A DNA stretch of 33,578 bases from an uncultured Demequina sp. (GTDB lineage: Bacteria > Actinomycetota > Actinomycetes > Actinomycetales > Demequinaceae), in the NCBI GenBank assembly GCA_937925595.1, contig CALALQ010000469.1, positions 1 to 33,578 on the forward strand, written 5' to 3'. This document shows, one piece after another, positions 16,183 through 23,704 of this stretch. The first letter of the stretch is position 1. Each line of letters begins with the position of its first letter. Under the pieces are notes generated by a model that searched no databases, was not told the DNA's origin, and was given only the letters and a program-made list of their open reading frames with translations. The position numbers and the translations under genes are program-made.

Positions 16183-17493
16183 TTGCGCCGTCGCGTACTC
16201 ATCGCGACCATCTCGGCGCTCGGGGTGGCGGTGATCCTGCTTGGCATCCCGCTCGCCATCGCCGCCGCCCAGCTGGTGCGCGACAACGCGCTGCGAGAGC
16301 TCGAGTCGCGCACGGCCACGGCCAGCCGCGCCCTCGAGGTGCGCTATGGCGCCGGTGAGGGCATCACGGAGGCGAATCTCGCGTCGTATGTCTCTGAGCG
16401 CTCCGGCGCTCCCTCGTTCATCTCGGTGACTCTCCCTGACGGCACGGTCCTGACGTACGGCGAAGAGCCGTCGACGTCCTACACGGCGAGCGAAGTGACC
16501 GACTCGGGGATCGTCGTGATCATGTACGAGTCGCGCTGGAACGTGTTCTGGGAGGCAGCCCGCATCGTGGGCCTGGTCCTCGCGACCGGGGCCATAGCGG
16601 TGCTTGCCGGAATCGGCATGGCGATCTGGCAGGCCAACCGCCTGTCCGCACCTCTCGTGTACCTCGCGGCGAGCGCCGAGCAGATCGGCTCAGGCCAAGT
16701 GCGGCCGCGCCTCGAGCGCACCGGAATCGAGGAGATCGACCTGGTAGCCGACGAGCTCGCGCGCTCCTCGGACCGCATGGCGGCTCGCCTTGCCGCAGAG
16801 CGCCAGTTCGCGTCCGACGCTTCCCACCAGCTGCGCACCCCGCTCACCGCACTGTCGATGCGGCTTGAGGAGATTGCGACCACCACAACCCAGCCCGAGG
16901 TCCGCGAAGAGGCCGAGAAGTCTCTTGAGCAGGTCGAGCGACTCGTGGGGGTCGTCGACGACCTGCTGGGACGCTCCCGCAAGGCGCTCGGCTCTGGAAC
17001 CGAGCTTGTGAACCTCGAGGAGGTGTTCGAGCAGCAGCGCCAGGAGTGGAGTGCGGTGTTCTCCAAGGCCAGCCGCAAGCTTGTCATCGAACCCACCGAT
17101 GCGCTTGTCTTCGCGAGCCCTGGCGGCCTCGCCCAAGTGCTGGCGACCCTCATCGAGAACTCTCTCAAGCATGGGGCGGGCACCACGACAGTGGCGGCCA
17201 GAGCGTCGGGCGGAAGCCAGGCGATCGTTGTCGAGGTGAGGGACACGGGACCCGGCGTTCCCGACGACATCGCGCCGCGCATCTTCGAGCGCGAGGTCAC
17301 CGGCGGTCGCGGCACGGGACTTGGCCTCGCGCTTGCCAGGGACCTCGTCACGGCTGACGGCGGGCGTCTAGAGCTCGCCCAGCGCGTGCCTGCGGTCTTC
17401 TCGGTGTTCCTCCAGGGCGTGCCCCAGATGGTAGACCTCGACTCCGTGATCCCTCACGGAAAGGCCATCAATCCTCGTCGGCGACGTCGATGA
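16183..17493 (+). CDS. Sensor histidine kinase, partner of the OmpR-type regulator
   Basis: About 436 residues. Helix 1 (about 5-30), an extracytoplasmic sensor of about 85 residues and helix 2 (about 125-148) are followed by a HAMP linker (about 150-203). The HisKA domain has SDASHQLRTPLTAL with His215. The HATPase_c domain has N-box SLIENSLKHG, DTGPGVP and GTGLGLALA. All catalytic boxes are intact. The likely start is TTG 16183, two bases after the regulator stop; no ATG or GTG is nearby, and upstream extension would run inside the regulator. Translation therefore probably depends on coupling. Its last 26 bases overlap the convergent gtrA gene. Confidence 0.88.
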   Translation: MRRRVLIATISALGVAVILLGIPLAIAAAQLVRDNALRELESRTATASRALEVRYGAGEGITEANLASYVSERSGAPSFISVTLPDGTVLTYGEEPSTSYTASEVTDSGIVVIMYESRWNVFWEAARIVGLVLATGAIAVLAGIGMAIWQANRLSAPLVYLAASAEQIGSGQVRPRLERTGIEEIDLVADELARSSDRMAARLAAERQFASDASHQLRTPLTALSMRLEEIATTTTQPEVREEAEKSLEQVERLVGVVDDLLGRSRKALGSGTELVNLEEVFEQQRQEWSAVFSKASRKLVIEPTDALVFASPGGLAQVLATLIENSLKHGAGTTTVAARASGGSQAIVVEVRDTGPGVPDDIAPRIFEREVTGGRGTGLGLALARDLVTADGGRLELAQRVPAVFSVFLQGVPQMVDLDSVIPHGKAINPRRRRR

Positions 17494-17947
17494 TCGCGGT
17501 GGGCGGCTTCGTGGTGAACACGAGCAGCTTGTAGCCCACGTAGCGCAGCACCGTGCCGAGCCCAATGCCCAGCAGGGATGCGATGTTGTCCGCCATGAGG
17601 CTCGTGAACTGCAGCACGTAGTGGCTGATCGCCACCACTCCCGCCTCCGCGACAATCGCGATGAAGTTCACCGCACCAAAGAGGAAGAACTCGCGAATGG
17701 GCCGATGGGTGCGGTGGCCCTTGAACGTCCACAGCCGGTGTGCGATCCACGCGAACACGATCGACACGAGCGTCGCAATGACCTTCGCGGTGACCACACG
17801 GTCGGAGGCGCCAAGAAACTCGGAGTCCTCGCTGAGCGGCCCAAGGCGCAGCAAGTTGAACACGCCCAGGTTGACGAGGATGCCGGCAATGCCGACCACC
17901 CCAAAGCGGCCGAGTTCTGCGGCGTGTGAACGGATCCAGGCGAGCAC
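17468..17947 (-). CDS. GtrA family membrane protein
   Basis: A 159-residue protein with four helices (about residues 13-33, 50-70, 86-107 and 115-143) in the GtrA pattern. It has RFGVVGIAGILVNLGVFNLL in helix 1 and FAWIAHRLWTFKGHR before helix 3, the conserved (N/H)R-x-WTF motif. GtrA proteins are thought to help move polyprenyl-phosphate-linked sugars across the membrane, which fits the envelope genes nearby. The GTG start at 17947 lies six bases from a minus-strand TAGGCT box. As I recall, a GtrA-like gene is also divergent from purK in mycobacteria (Rv3277). The acidic tail IIDVADED overlaps the 3' end of the convergent kinase gene. Confidence 0.9.
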   Translation of the reverse strand: MLAWIRSHAAELGRFGVVGIAGILVNLGVFNLLRLGPLSEDSEFLGASDRVVTAKVIATLVSIVFAWIAHRLWTFKGHRTHRPIREFFLFGAVNFIAIVAEAGVVAISHYVLQFTSLMADNIASLLGIGLGTVLRYVGYKLLVFTTKPPTAIIDVADED

Positions 17948-17953
17948 CGCGTC

Positions 17954-17959
17954 AGCCTA
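17954..17959 (-). promoter_or_regulatory. -10 box of the leaderless gtrA promoter
   Basis: TAGGCT on the minus strand, six bases before GTG 17947. It lies back-to-back with the purK box; any -35 element would fall over the purK start codon. Confidence 0.6.
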
Positions 17960-17966
17960 TCGCCGG

Positions 17967-17972
17967 TAGGTT
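17967..17972 (+). promoter_or_regulatory. -10 box of the leaderless purK promoter
   Basis: TAGGTT, six bases before ATG 17979. Any -35 element would fall within the first codons of gtrA on the other strand. Confidence 0.6.
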
Positions 17973-17978
17973 GTACCC

Positions 17979-19130
17979 ATGACCGCCCCCATCGTCGCCG
18001 TAGTTGGCGGCGGCCAGTTGGCTCGCATGATGACCGGCCCAGCCACGGAGCTTGGGATCACGCTTCGCGTGCTCGTTGAGTCGCCCGACGCTGCGGCTGC
18101 TGTGTCTGCACACGAGGCCGTCGTTGGACTTCCCAAGGACGCGGACGCTGTGGCCACCCTCCTCGAGGGCGCCACGGTCGTGACGTGGGAGCACGAGCAC
18201 ATTCCTGCCGCCGTCTTCGAGGCCGCCGCCGAGCGCGGCGTGCCCGCCCTGCCCTCTGCCGCCGCGCTCACTCACGCTCAGGACAAGATCGTGATGCGCT
18301 CGCGCATGGATGCGCTCGGCCTGCCCAACCCGGCATGGGCGCAGGTGCACACGGACGACGACGTCGAGGCGTTCCTTGCCGCCCACGACGGCCACGCGGT
18401 GCTCAAGACTGCTCGCGGCGGCTACGACGGCAAGGGGGTGCGGGTCATTCACAGCGCCGCTGACGCGAAGGACTGGATCGACGCCCAGGCGACCGGCGGC
18501 CCCCAACTGCTCGTCGAGGAGCTGGTTCCGTACTCAAGGGAACTGGCCGCGCAGGTGGCAAGAACAGCGTCGGGCCGTGTTGTCGCCTACCCCGTAGTCG
18601 AGTCGACGCAGAAGGACGGCGTATGCGCTGAGGTCATCGCCCCGGCGCCGGATCTCTCGGATGCGCTCGCGGCGGAGATCACCGAGCTGGCGGTGACGAT
18701 CGCGACAGAGCTCGATGTAGTGGGAATGCTCGCGGTCGAGCTGTTCCAGGTGGGCCAGCACGTCGTCATCAATGAGCTCGCGATGCGCCCTCACAACTCC
18801 GGCCACTGGTCCCTGGACGGCGCGGTGACCGGTCAGTTCGAGCAGCACCTGCGCGCTGTGCTCGACCTGCCGCTCGGCTCGACGCAGCCCAACGCGGCCT
18901 GGACCGTCATGGCGAACGTTCTTGGCGGGGCGCGAGAGCACCTCTCCGCAGCGCTTGCAGATGTCGATGATCCCGACGCGAAGATCCACCTTTACGGCAA
19001 AGAGGTGCGCCCTGGTCGCAAGGTGGGCCACGTCAACCTCGCGGGCGACGACCTTGATGATGTGCTCACACGGGCGCGCAATGCTGCCGATATCGTCAGG
19101 GACGGCAAGCAGACAGGAGGCGGCGCATGA
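17979..19130 (+). CDS. purK: 5-(carboxyamino)imidazole ribonucleotide synthase
   Basis: A 383-residue ATP-grasp enzyme that carboxylates aminoimidazole ribonucleotide with ATP and bicarbonate in purine synthesis. The N-terminal dinucleotide-like domain begins [14 protein letters not shown], the PurK signature. The central ATP-grasp region includes [15 protein letters not shown] (about residues 137-151) and [12 protein letters not shown]. Near the C-terminus, [14 protein letters not shown] (about 265-278) carries the metal/ATP-binding glutamate and the family-specific arginine, histidine and serine. The length is normal. Its stop overlaps the purE start (ATGA, 19127-19130). The promoter is leaderless and divergent from gtrA. 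Confidence 0.96.
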   Translation: MTAPIVAVVGGGQLARMMTGPATELGITLRVLVESPDAAAAVSAHEAVVGLPKDADAVATLLEGATVVTWEHEHIPAAVFEAAAERGVPALPSAAALTHAQDKIVMRSRMDALGLPNPAWAQVHTDDDVEAFLAAHDGHAVLKTARGGYDGKGVRVIHSAADAKDWIDAQATGGPQLLVEELVPYSRELAAQVARTASGRVVAYPVVESTQKDGVCAEVIAPAPDLSDALAAEITELAVTIATELDVVGMLAVELFQVGQHVVINELAMRPHNSGHWSLDGAVTGQFEQHLRAVLDLPLGSTQPNAAWTVMANVLGGAREHLSAALADVDDPDAKIHLYGKEVRPGRKVGHVNLAGDDLDDVLTRARNAADIVRDGKQTGGGA

Positions 19131-19615
19131 GCGCAGTGGTTGGCATCGTCATGGGCTCAGACTCCGATTGGCCCGTGATGAGCGCCGCGGCCGACGCTGT
19201 GGCTGAGTTCGGCGTCGAGTTCGAGAAGGACGTGGTGTCGGCTCACCGCATGCCTGAGGAGATGATCGAGTACGGCCGCTCCGCCGAGGAGCGCGGCCTG
19301 CGCGTCATCATCGCGGGCGCCGGCGGCGCGGCTCACCTTCCGGGAATGCTCGCCTCCGTCACGACGCTGCCGGTGATCGGCGTCCCCGTGCCCCTCAAGC
19401 ACCTTGACGGCATGGACTCGCTGCTGTCGATTGTGCAGATGCCGGCCGGCGTTCCCGTCGCGACCGTGTCGATTGGAGGAGCGCGCAATGCGGGACTGCT
19501 CGCGGTGCGCATCCTCGCCGCTGCCGATGCCGAGCTGCGCGACACGATGCGCGAGTTTCAGGTGCAGCTGCGCGATGTGGCACACGCCAAGGGCCAGGCG
19601 CTGCGGGAGCTGTAA
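19127..19615 (+). CDS. purE: N5-carboxyaminoimidazole ribonucleotide mutase, class I
   Basis: A 162-residue PurE that moves the carboxylate of N5-CAIR to C4, the step after PurK. Diagnostic motifs are GSDSDWPVM (substrate phosphate loop), SAHRMPEEM with the catalytic His, [12 protein letters not shown], and [19 protein letters not shown]. The presence of purK next to it and the class I motifs agree. Translational coupling is by a 4-base overlap with purK. A copy of the dispersed 12-mer encodes the ADAVA stretch at 19191-19202. A long hairpin follows the gene at 19631-19654. Confidence 0.97.
   Translation: MSAVVGIVMGSDSDWPVMSAAADAVAEFGVEFEKDVVSAHRMPEEMIEYGRSAEERGLRVIIAGAGGAAHLPGMLASVTTLPVIGVPVPLKHLDGMDSLLSIVQMPAGVPVATVSIGGARNAGLLAVRILAAADAELRDTMREFQVQLRDVAHAKGQALREL
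19191..19202 (+). repeat. Dispersed 12-mer CCGACGCTGTGG, copy 6
   Basis: Exact copy in purE (ADAV). A copy with one mismatch is in purK at 18142-18153. Confidence 0.6.
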
Positions 19616-19630
19616 ACCGCACTGACTGCG

Positions 19631-19654
19631 CGGCGCTGACTGCGGTCAGCGCCG
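19631..19654. terminator. Bidirectional hairpin between purE and an LCP gene
   Basis: A 10-bp perfect stem (CGGCGCTGAC / GTCAGCGCCG) with a TGCG loop lies in the 44-bp gap between convergent genes. There is no T-run on either strand, as is common for hairpin terminators in high-GC actinobacteria. Confidence 0.65.
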
Positions 19655-19659
19655 ACCGG

Positions 19660-20877
19660 CTACTTCTTGACCTTGCACTCCGCGAGGATCTCTTCTTGCG
19701 ACTGACGCTCCGGCGTGGGTGAGACGATCGATCCGCCGCTCATGGTGGGATCCGGGGTGGAGGTGGTCGGCTTCTTCTTGCCGCCGTCCATCGGGATGTC
19801 CTTGACGATGCGCTTGTAGACGAGGTCCGCGTCTGCGGTCGCGAGCACGTCTCCCGACTTGTCTCCCGCGTAGCGCCACGGAACCGTCATGAAGTTGATG
19901 TTGTCCTGATCGATGTTGCGCAGCGAGTACGCGAGACCAACGAGGTAGGTGAAGGAGCCGAGGTCGGGGTCCATGGTCATCGACTCGCCTGCGGACTTCA
20001 GCAGCAGGGTGAGCTGCGGGGCGTCGGTGAGGACGTTCATGCCAAGCACCTTGCGCGCAAGGTTCGTCATGAGGGCCTGCTGGCGCTCGATGCGCTGCAA
20101 GTCCGTGCCGTCGCCGATGTGACGGACGCGAGCGTACGCCAGCGCGGTCTTGCCGTTGAGGACACGGGCGCCAGCCTTGACGTTGAGCTTGGACTTGCGG
20201 TCGTTGATGTCGCGCTCGATGCACATCGGCACGCCGCCCACAGCGTCAACCATCTTCTTGAAGCCGGAGAAGTCCACCACGGCGTAGTGGTCGAACTCGA
20301 TGCCGGTGAGATCCTGGACGGTCTTCATGGTGCACGCGGCGCCTTCGGCCGCGTTGCCCTTCTTGCCGCCATTGGCGAAGGCGATGTTGAACTTGCCGGT
20401 CCAGCCCTTGACCGTGGAGCCGTCGAACAGCTTGCAGTCGCTCACGCGCACGCGCATGTCGCGCGGGATGGAGAGGAAGTCGATGCGAGAGCGGTCGGCC
20501 GAGATGTGCATGATCATCGTGGTGTCCGAGCGCATGCCGCCCACCTTGCCGCCGATCTTGCCGTTCTCGCCGTCGCGGACGTCCGAGCCCACGAGCAGGA
20601 TGTTCACGTCCTTGCCGGCGTTGGGGTCCACGGGTTCAGGGTCCTCAGTGGCCGTGATGCTGGGGGTGGCCACAGGGGTGCGCGAGGGAAGGCCAACAAG
20701 ACCTGAGATGTCCTGGGTGTCGAAGGAGCCCTGGAGGTTGTTCCAGTAGGTGGTGCCAAGCACGATGCCGAAGCCGAGGACGCCTGCCAGCACCGCGGCA
20801 ACGATCTGCATGCCGGTGCGGCGGCGATCCGTTGCGCCGTGGCGCGCGCGCTTTAAGGCACGTTCCTGCTTGCTCAC
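19660..20877 (-). CDS. LytR-CpsA-Psr (LCP) family glycopolymer transferase, copy 1
   Basis: A 405-residue protein. A basic cytoplasmic start is followed by one helix (about 22-44) and an extracytoplasmic LCP domain. LCP motifs are present: NILLVGSDVRDGENG, RSDTTMIMHISADRSRIDFLSIPRDMRV (with the conserved Arg/Asp set), and NGKTALAYARVRHIGDGTDLQRIERQQ. The family moves secondary wall polymers from a polyprenyl-phosphate carrier onto peptidoglycan. The protein ends AECKVKK, a lone C-terminal cysteine also seen in its neighbour. The GTG start at 20877 has an AGGAGGG ribosome site four bases upstream. It is a tandem paralogue of the next gene, 94 bp away on the same strand. Confidence 0.93.
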   Translation of the reverse strand: MSKQERALKRARHGATDRRRTGMQIVAAVLAGVLGFGIVLGTTYWNNLQGSFDTQDISGLVGLPSRTPVATPSITATEDPEPVDPNAGKDVNILLVGSDVRDGENGKIGGKVGGMRSDTTMIMHISADRSRIDFLSIPRDMRVRVSDCKLFDGSTVKGWTGKFNIAFANGGKKGNAAEGAACTMKTVQDLTGIEFDHYAVVDFSGFKKMVDAVGGVPMCIERDINDRKSKLNVKAGARVLNGKTALAYARVRHIGDGTDLQRIERQQALMTNLARKVLGMNVLTDAPQLTLLLKSAGESMTMDPDLGSFTYLVGLAYSLRNIDQDNINFMTVPWRYAGDKSGDVLATADADLVYKRIVKDIPMDGGKKKPTTSTPDPTMSGGSIVSPTPERQSQEEILAECKVKK

Positions 20878-20920
20878 TTACCCTCCTGGGCGCGCGCGAT
20901 GAGCGCGTACATCTCAAGTA

Positions 20921-20940
20921 ACAACGGGTCAAACGGTTGT
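20921..20940. promoter_or_regulatory. Inverted repeat in the gap between the two LCP genes
   Basis: ACAAC and GTTGT form 5-bp arms with a 10-base spacer, about 45 bp upstream of LCP copy 1. A minus-strand TTGACC lies in the spacer and could be a -35 box, but I see no convincing -10. Confidence 0.3.
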
Positions 20941-20971
20941 ATCGGCCGTCGCGTTCCCGCGAATTAGTGTC

Positions 20972-22183
20972 TCAGACCTTGCACTCGTCGAGAAGCGCCT
21001 TGGTGGGGTCCTTGTCAGGGTCCACCGGCTTGGGGGACTTGTCGATGACCTTGTCCCACGTCTTGCCGGCGCTGTTGTCGCCGAAGGCGGTGAGTGGCTT
21101 GTCGTTGCGCAGCTGCTTCCACATGGTCTTGGCGTCCTTGGTGAGCAACACGTCCATGTAGTCGTCGGTGTACTTCCACGGCACGGTGTAGAACTGCACG
21201 TCTGCGGGGTCCAGGTTCCGCAGCGAGAACCCAAGGCCGATCATCCGGCGGGTGTCGGCGAGCTCTGGATCCATGGTGAGCGATGCGGCGGTGGCCTTGA
21301 GGAACTGGGTGAGCTCTCCAGCGTCGGTCAGGATGTTCTTGGACAGCACCACGCGGGCGACCTGGCGCAGCAGCTGCTGCTGGCGAGCGATGCGCTGCAG
21401 GTCAGAGCCGGAGACGTCGCCCACCTCTGCGGTGCGCATGCGAGCGAGGCCGAGCGCCTGCTTGCCGTTGAGAACCTGCGGTCCAGGCTTGAGATTGAGG
21501 CGGGCCTTCTTGGACACGATCTTTTCGGGGATGCACATCGGCACGCCGCCGATTGCGTCGACCATGTCTTGGAAGCCAGCGAAGTCGACGACCACCCAGT
21601 GGTGAATCTTGAGCTTCGACATCTTCTGGATGGTGTTGATGACGCAAGCGGAGGCCTCTGCCGGGTTGCCCTTCTTGCCGCCGTTGGAGAAGGCGATGTT
21701 GAAGTCGCCCTTCCAGCCCTTGACCGTGGTGCCGTCGAACAGCTGACAGTCAGCGATCTGCACCTGCGCGTCGCGGGGGATCGAGACCAGGTCCACGCGG
21801 CTGCGGTCCGCGGCGATGTGCATGATGATCGTCGTGTCGTTGCGCATGCCTGCGGCGACCTTGCCGCCGATCTTGCCGTTCTCTCCGTCGCGCTGATCAG
21901 AGCCCATCAGCAGGATGTTGATCGCGTTGCCAGCTGCGGGGTCCGGAATCTCATCGTCAGCGGTCGGCGAGACGGTGGGCTCTGGTTCGGGGATCTCGGA
22001 GATGAGCGACTTGTTGTCGATCGTGGTGATCTCGCCTGCCACCTGCCCCAGCACGGTGTTGGCGTAGACAAGCCCAAAGCCCACGGCTCCCGCGACCACG
22101 CAGGCCGCCCAGGTCCACAGGCGCGAGGGGGATCGGCGCCGCGCGTGTGCGATGACGCTGCCGTCGCCGAGCTCCTCAGCCAT
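20972..22183 (-). CDS. LytR-CpsA-Psr (LCP) family glycopolymer transferase, copy 2
   Basis: A 403-residue LCP protein with one helix (about 22-44) and an extracytoplasmic catalytic domain. Motifs: NILLMGSDQRDGENG, RNDTTIIMHIAADRSRVDLVSIPRDAQV, and NGKQALGLARMRTAEVGDVSGSDLQRIARQQ in pieces. It aligns end to end with copy 1, including shared cysteines in ADCQLFDG, SACVINTIQ and VPMCIP, and an ECKV C-terminus. It probably attaches wall glycopolymers, possibly to a different target than copy 1. The ATG at 22183 follows a minus-strand TACACT box by 8 nt without a ribosome site. It is divergent from the GT2 gene at 22262. Confidence 0.93.
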   Translation of the reverse strand: MAEELGDGSVIAHARRRSPSRLWTWAACVVAGAVGFGLVYANTVLGQVAGEITTIDNKSLISEIPEPEPTVSPTADDEIPDPAAGNAINILLMGSDQRDGENGKIGGKVAAGMRNDTTIIMHIAADRSRVDLVSIPRDAQVQIADCQLFDGTTVKGWKGDFNIAFSNGGKKGNPAEASACVINTIQKMSKLKIHHWVVVDFAGFQDMVDAIGGVPMCIPEKIVSKKARLNLKPGPQVLNGKQALGLARMRTAEVGDVSGSDLQRIARQQQLLRQVARVVLSKNILTDAGELTQFLKATAASLTMDPELADTRRMIGLGFSLRNLDPADVQFYTVPWKYTDDYMDVLLTKDAKTMWKQLRNDKPLTAFGDNSAGKTWDKVIDKSPKPVDPDKDPTKALLDECKV

Positions 22184-22191
22184 GAGTCACA

Positions 22192-22197
22192 AGTGTA
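22192..22197 (-). promoter_or_regulatory. -10 box for LCP copy 2
   Basis: TACACT on the minus strand, eight bases before ATG 22183, predicting a leader of at most about two nucleotides. Confidence 0.5.
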
Positions 22198-22249
22198 GGC
22201 ATCGCCGCCGCGCCCGGGTGGGCAGGCATGCCGTGCGCGCGTGCCGGGC

Positions 22250-22255
22250 TACCCT
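22250..22255 (+). promoter_or_regulatory. -10 box of a leaderless promoter for the GT2 gene
   Basis: TACCCT ends six bases before GTG 22262. This rules against the in-frame GTG at 22241, which would lie upstream of the box. Confidence 0.55.
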
Positions 22256-22261
22256 CGATGC

Positions 22262-23269
22262 GTGACCTCCTCCCTGCCCGCCCTTGACTCCTCCGCGCCC
22301 ATTCCCGTGAGCGTCGTCATGCCGGTGCTTAACGAGGAGGCGCACCTTGAGGGCGCGGCGCAGGCGGTGCTCGACAACGGCTATGACGGCCCCATCGAGC
22401 TCGTCATGGCGCTCGGCAACAGCTCGGACGCGACCAATGACGTCGCGGCGCGCATCGCCGCCGCGGACAACAGGGTGACGCTCGTTGACAATCCCACCTC
22501 TGACACCCCAACGGCGCTCAATCGCGCGATCGCCGCGTCCAAGTACGGCGTCGTGATCCGCACGGACGGCCACGCTCGGCTGCCCAAGGGCTACCTTGCC
22601 GACGCCGTGGACGCCTTGGTGCGCACGGGCGCCGCGAATGTCGGTGGCCGCATGGTGCCCACGGCCGACGCTCCGCTTGCCACAGCGATCGCCGTCGCCA
22701 TGTCCTCTCGCTGGGGAATCGGCGGCGCCGGCCACCGCGTGGGAGGGCAGGAGGGCCCCGCTGCCTCCGTTTACCTGGGTGCGTTCCGTCGCGAGGCCCT
22801 CGACAGCGTCGGCGGATATGACGAGCATTTCCGCCGAGCCCAGGACTGGGAACTGAACTATCGCCTGCGCAAGGCCGGCTATGAGGTGTGGTTCGTGCCG
22901 AGCATGCAGGTGCCTTACGCGCCGCGCGGCACCTGGCGAGCGCTCGCTCGTCAGTTCCACGACTCGGGGCGCTGGCGCCGTGAGGTGGTGCGCGTGCACC
23001 CCGATTCGAAGTCGCCGCGCTACTTGGCCGCGCCCGTCGTGACCGTTGCGGTGATCCTTGGACTGCTCGTGGGGCTGCTTGGGTCGGCCGTGGGTCTCAG
23101 CGCGCTGATGGCAGCGTTCATCCTTCCGGTGGGGTATCTCGCGGGCGTCCTCGTCGCCTCGTTCACGCATGTGAAGGACCTGCCGCTGAAAAGCCTGCTG
23201 CTCCTTCCGGGTGTGCTGGCGACCATGCATCTGGGGTGGGGTACGGGATATCTGCGTGGCATCGGTTAG
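22262..23269 (+). CDS. Family 2 glycosyltransferase, ExoA-like
   Basis: A 335-residue GT-A enzyme with C-terminal membrane helices. The N-terminal fold shows PVSVVMPVLNEEAHLEGA (nucleotide-sugar binding). IRTDGHARLPKGYL carries a DGH in the DxD position. YLGAFRREALDSVGGYDE and RAQDWELNYRLRKAG contain the QDWE catalytic-base motif. Two to three helices (about 255-320) anchor it. The pattern resembles succinoglycan-type ExoA transferases that add sugars to a lipid carrier on the cytoplasmic side. Context (LCP, whiB2, manB) points to envelope polysaccharide synthesis. The start is GTG 22262, chosen from the leaderless promoter geometry. Confidence 0.88.
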   Translation: MTSSLPALDSSAPIPVSVVMPVLNEEAHLEGAAQAVLDNGYDGPIELVMALGNSSDATNDVAARIAAADNRVTLVDNPTSDTPTALNRAIAASKYGVVIRTDGHARLPKGYLADAVDALVRTGAANVGGRMVPTADAPLATAIAVAMSSRWGIGGAGHRVGGQEGPAASVYLGAFRREALDSVGGYDEHFRRAQDWELNYRLRKAGYEVWFVPSMQVPYAPRGTWRALARQFHDSGRWRREVVRVHPDSKSPRYLAAPVVTVAVILGLLVGLLGSAVGLSALMAAFILPVGYLAGVLVASFTHVKDLPLKSLLLLPGVLATMHLGWGTGYLRGIG

Positions 23270-23276
23270 TCTCAAC

Positions 23277-23305
23277 TTGACGAGTAGGGATTACAACGGT
23301 GTAAT
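23277..23305 (+). promoter_or_regulatory. whiB2 promoter
   Basis: TTGACG (23277-23282) and TGTAAT (23300-23305) are separated by exactly 17 bp, the best sigma-70-type promoter in the window. It predicts a start near 23312 and a leader of about 36 nt. Confidence 0.65.
23290..23305. promoter_or_regulatory. Inverted repeat covering the whiB2 -10 box
   Basis: ATTACA-ACGG-TGTAAT has perfect 6-bp arms; the right arm is the -10 hexamer itself. A bound dimer would block polymerase. It does not fit the BldD consensus, being even-centred. Confidence 0.5.
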
Positions 23306-23308
23306 TCC

Positions 23309-23328
23309 GGTAGGCGGGTTCGCCTGCC
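23309..23328 (+). other. Hairpin at the 5' end of the whiB2 mRNA
   Basis: GGTAGGCG pairs with CGCCTGCC (8 bp, one G-U) around a GGTT loop. It starts at the predicted transcription start and ends before the AGGGAGGG ribosome site, so it may protect or tune the message. Confidence 0.45.
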
Positions 23329-23347
23329 AGCGGTCTAGGGAGGGCCT

Positions 23348-23665
23348 ATGTGGAATATCTACGAAGGTTCAGTGCCCTCGGACGCACGCACGCCTTCACC
23401 GACACTGGCGTCGGTTGTTGACATCTTCAGCGGAGTCGATGACGGTCCGCTGGCGTGGCAAGAGCGCGCACTGTGCGCTCAGACAGACCCTGAGGCGTTC
23501 TTCCCTGAAAAGGGAGGATCGACGCGTGAGGCAAAAAAGGTGTGTACGTCGTGTGACGTGCGTGCCGAGTGCCTGGATTACGCGCTTGCCAACGACGAGC
23601 GTTTCGGCATCTGGGGTGGCCTGTCAGAGCGTGAACGGCGCAAGCTCAAGCGTCGCGTGGTGTAG
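23348..23665 (+). CDS. whiB2: WhiB2/WhmD-like iron-sulfur transcriptional regulator
   Basis: A 105-residue Wbl protein with cluster cysteines Cys43, Cys66, Cys69 and Cys75, a GIWGG turn (87-91) and the basic ending RERRKLKRRVV. The 35-residue N-terminal extension before the first cysteine and the terminal RRVV fit WhiB2/WhmD, which controls septation in mycobacteria and streptomycetes. The ATG at 23348 has an AGGGAGGG ribosome site close upstream. In M. tuberculosis whiB2 (Rv3260c) sits beside the zincin, DUF3499 and manB genes, as here. A well-formed promoter with an overlapping inverted repeat lies upstream. The next gene starts 39 bp later on the same strand. Confidence 0.93.
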   Translation: MWNIYEGSVPSDARTPSPTLASVVDIFSGVDDGPLAWQERALCAQTDPEAFFPEKGGSTREAKKVCTSCDVRAECLDYALANDERFGIWGGLSERERRKLKRRVV

Positions 23666-23704
23666 CCGTCTGGGTCCGCAGCCAGCGGGTCCAGGGAGCG
23701 TGCG

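Noticed and set aside
22241..22261. Earlier GTG start for the GT2 gene
   Set aside because: It lies upstream of, or within, the TACCCT promoter box that fits a start at 22262.
23290..23305. BldD-type operator at whiB2
   Set aside because: The inverted repeat is even-centred, with an ACGG spacer, and is off by one base from the odd-centred BldD consensus.
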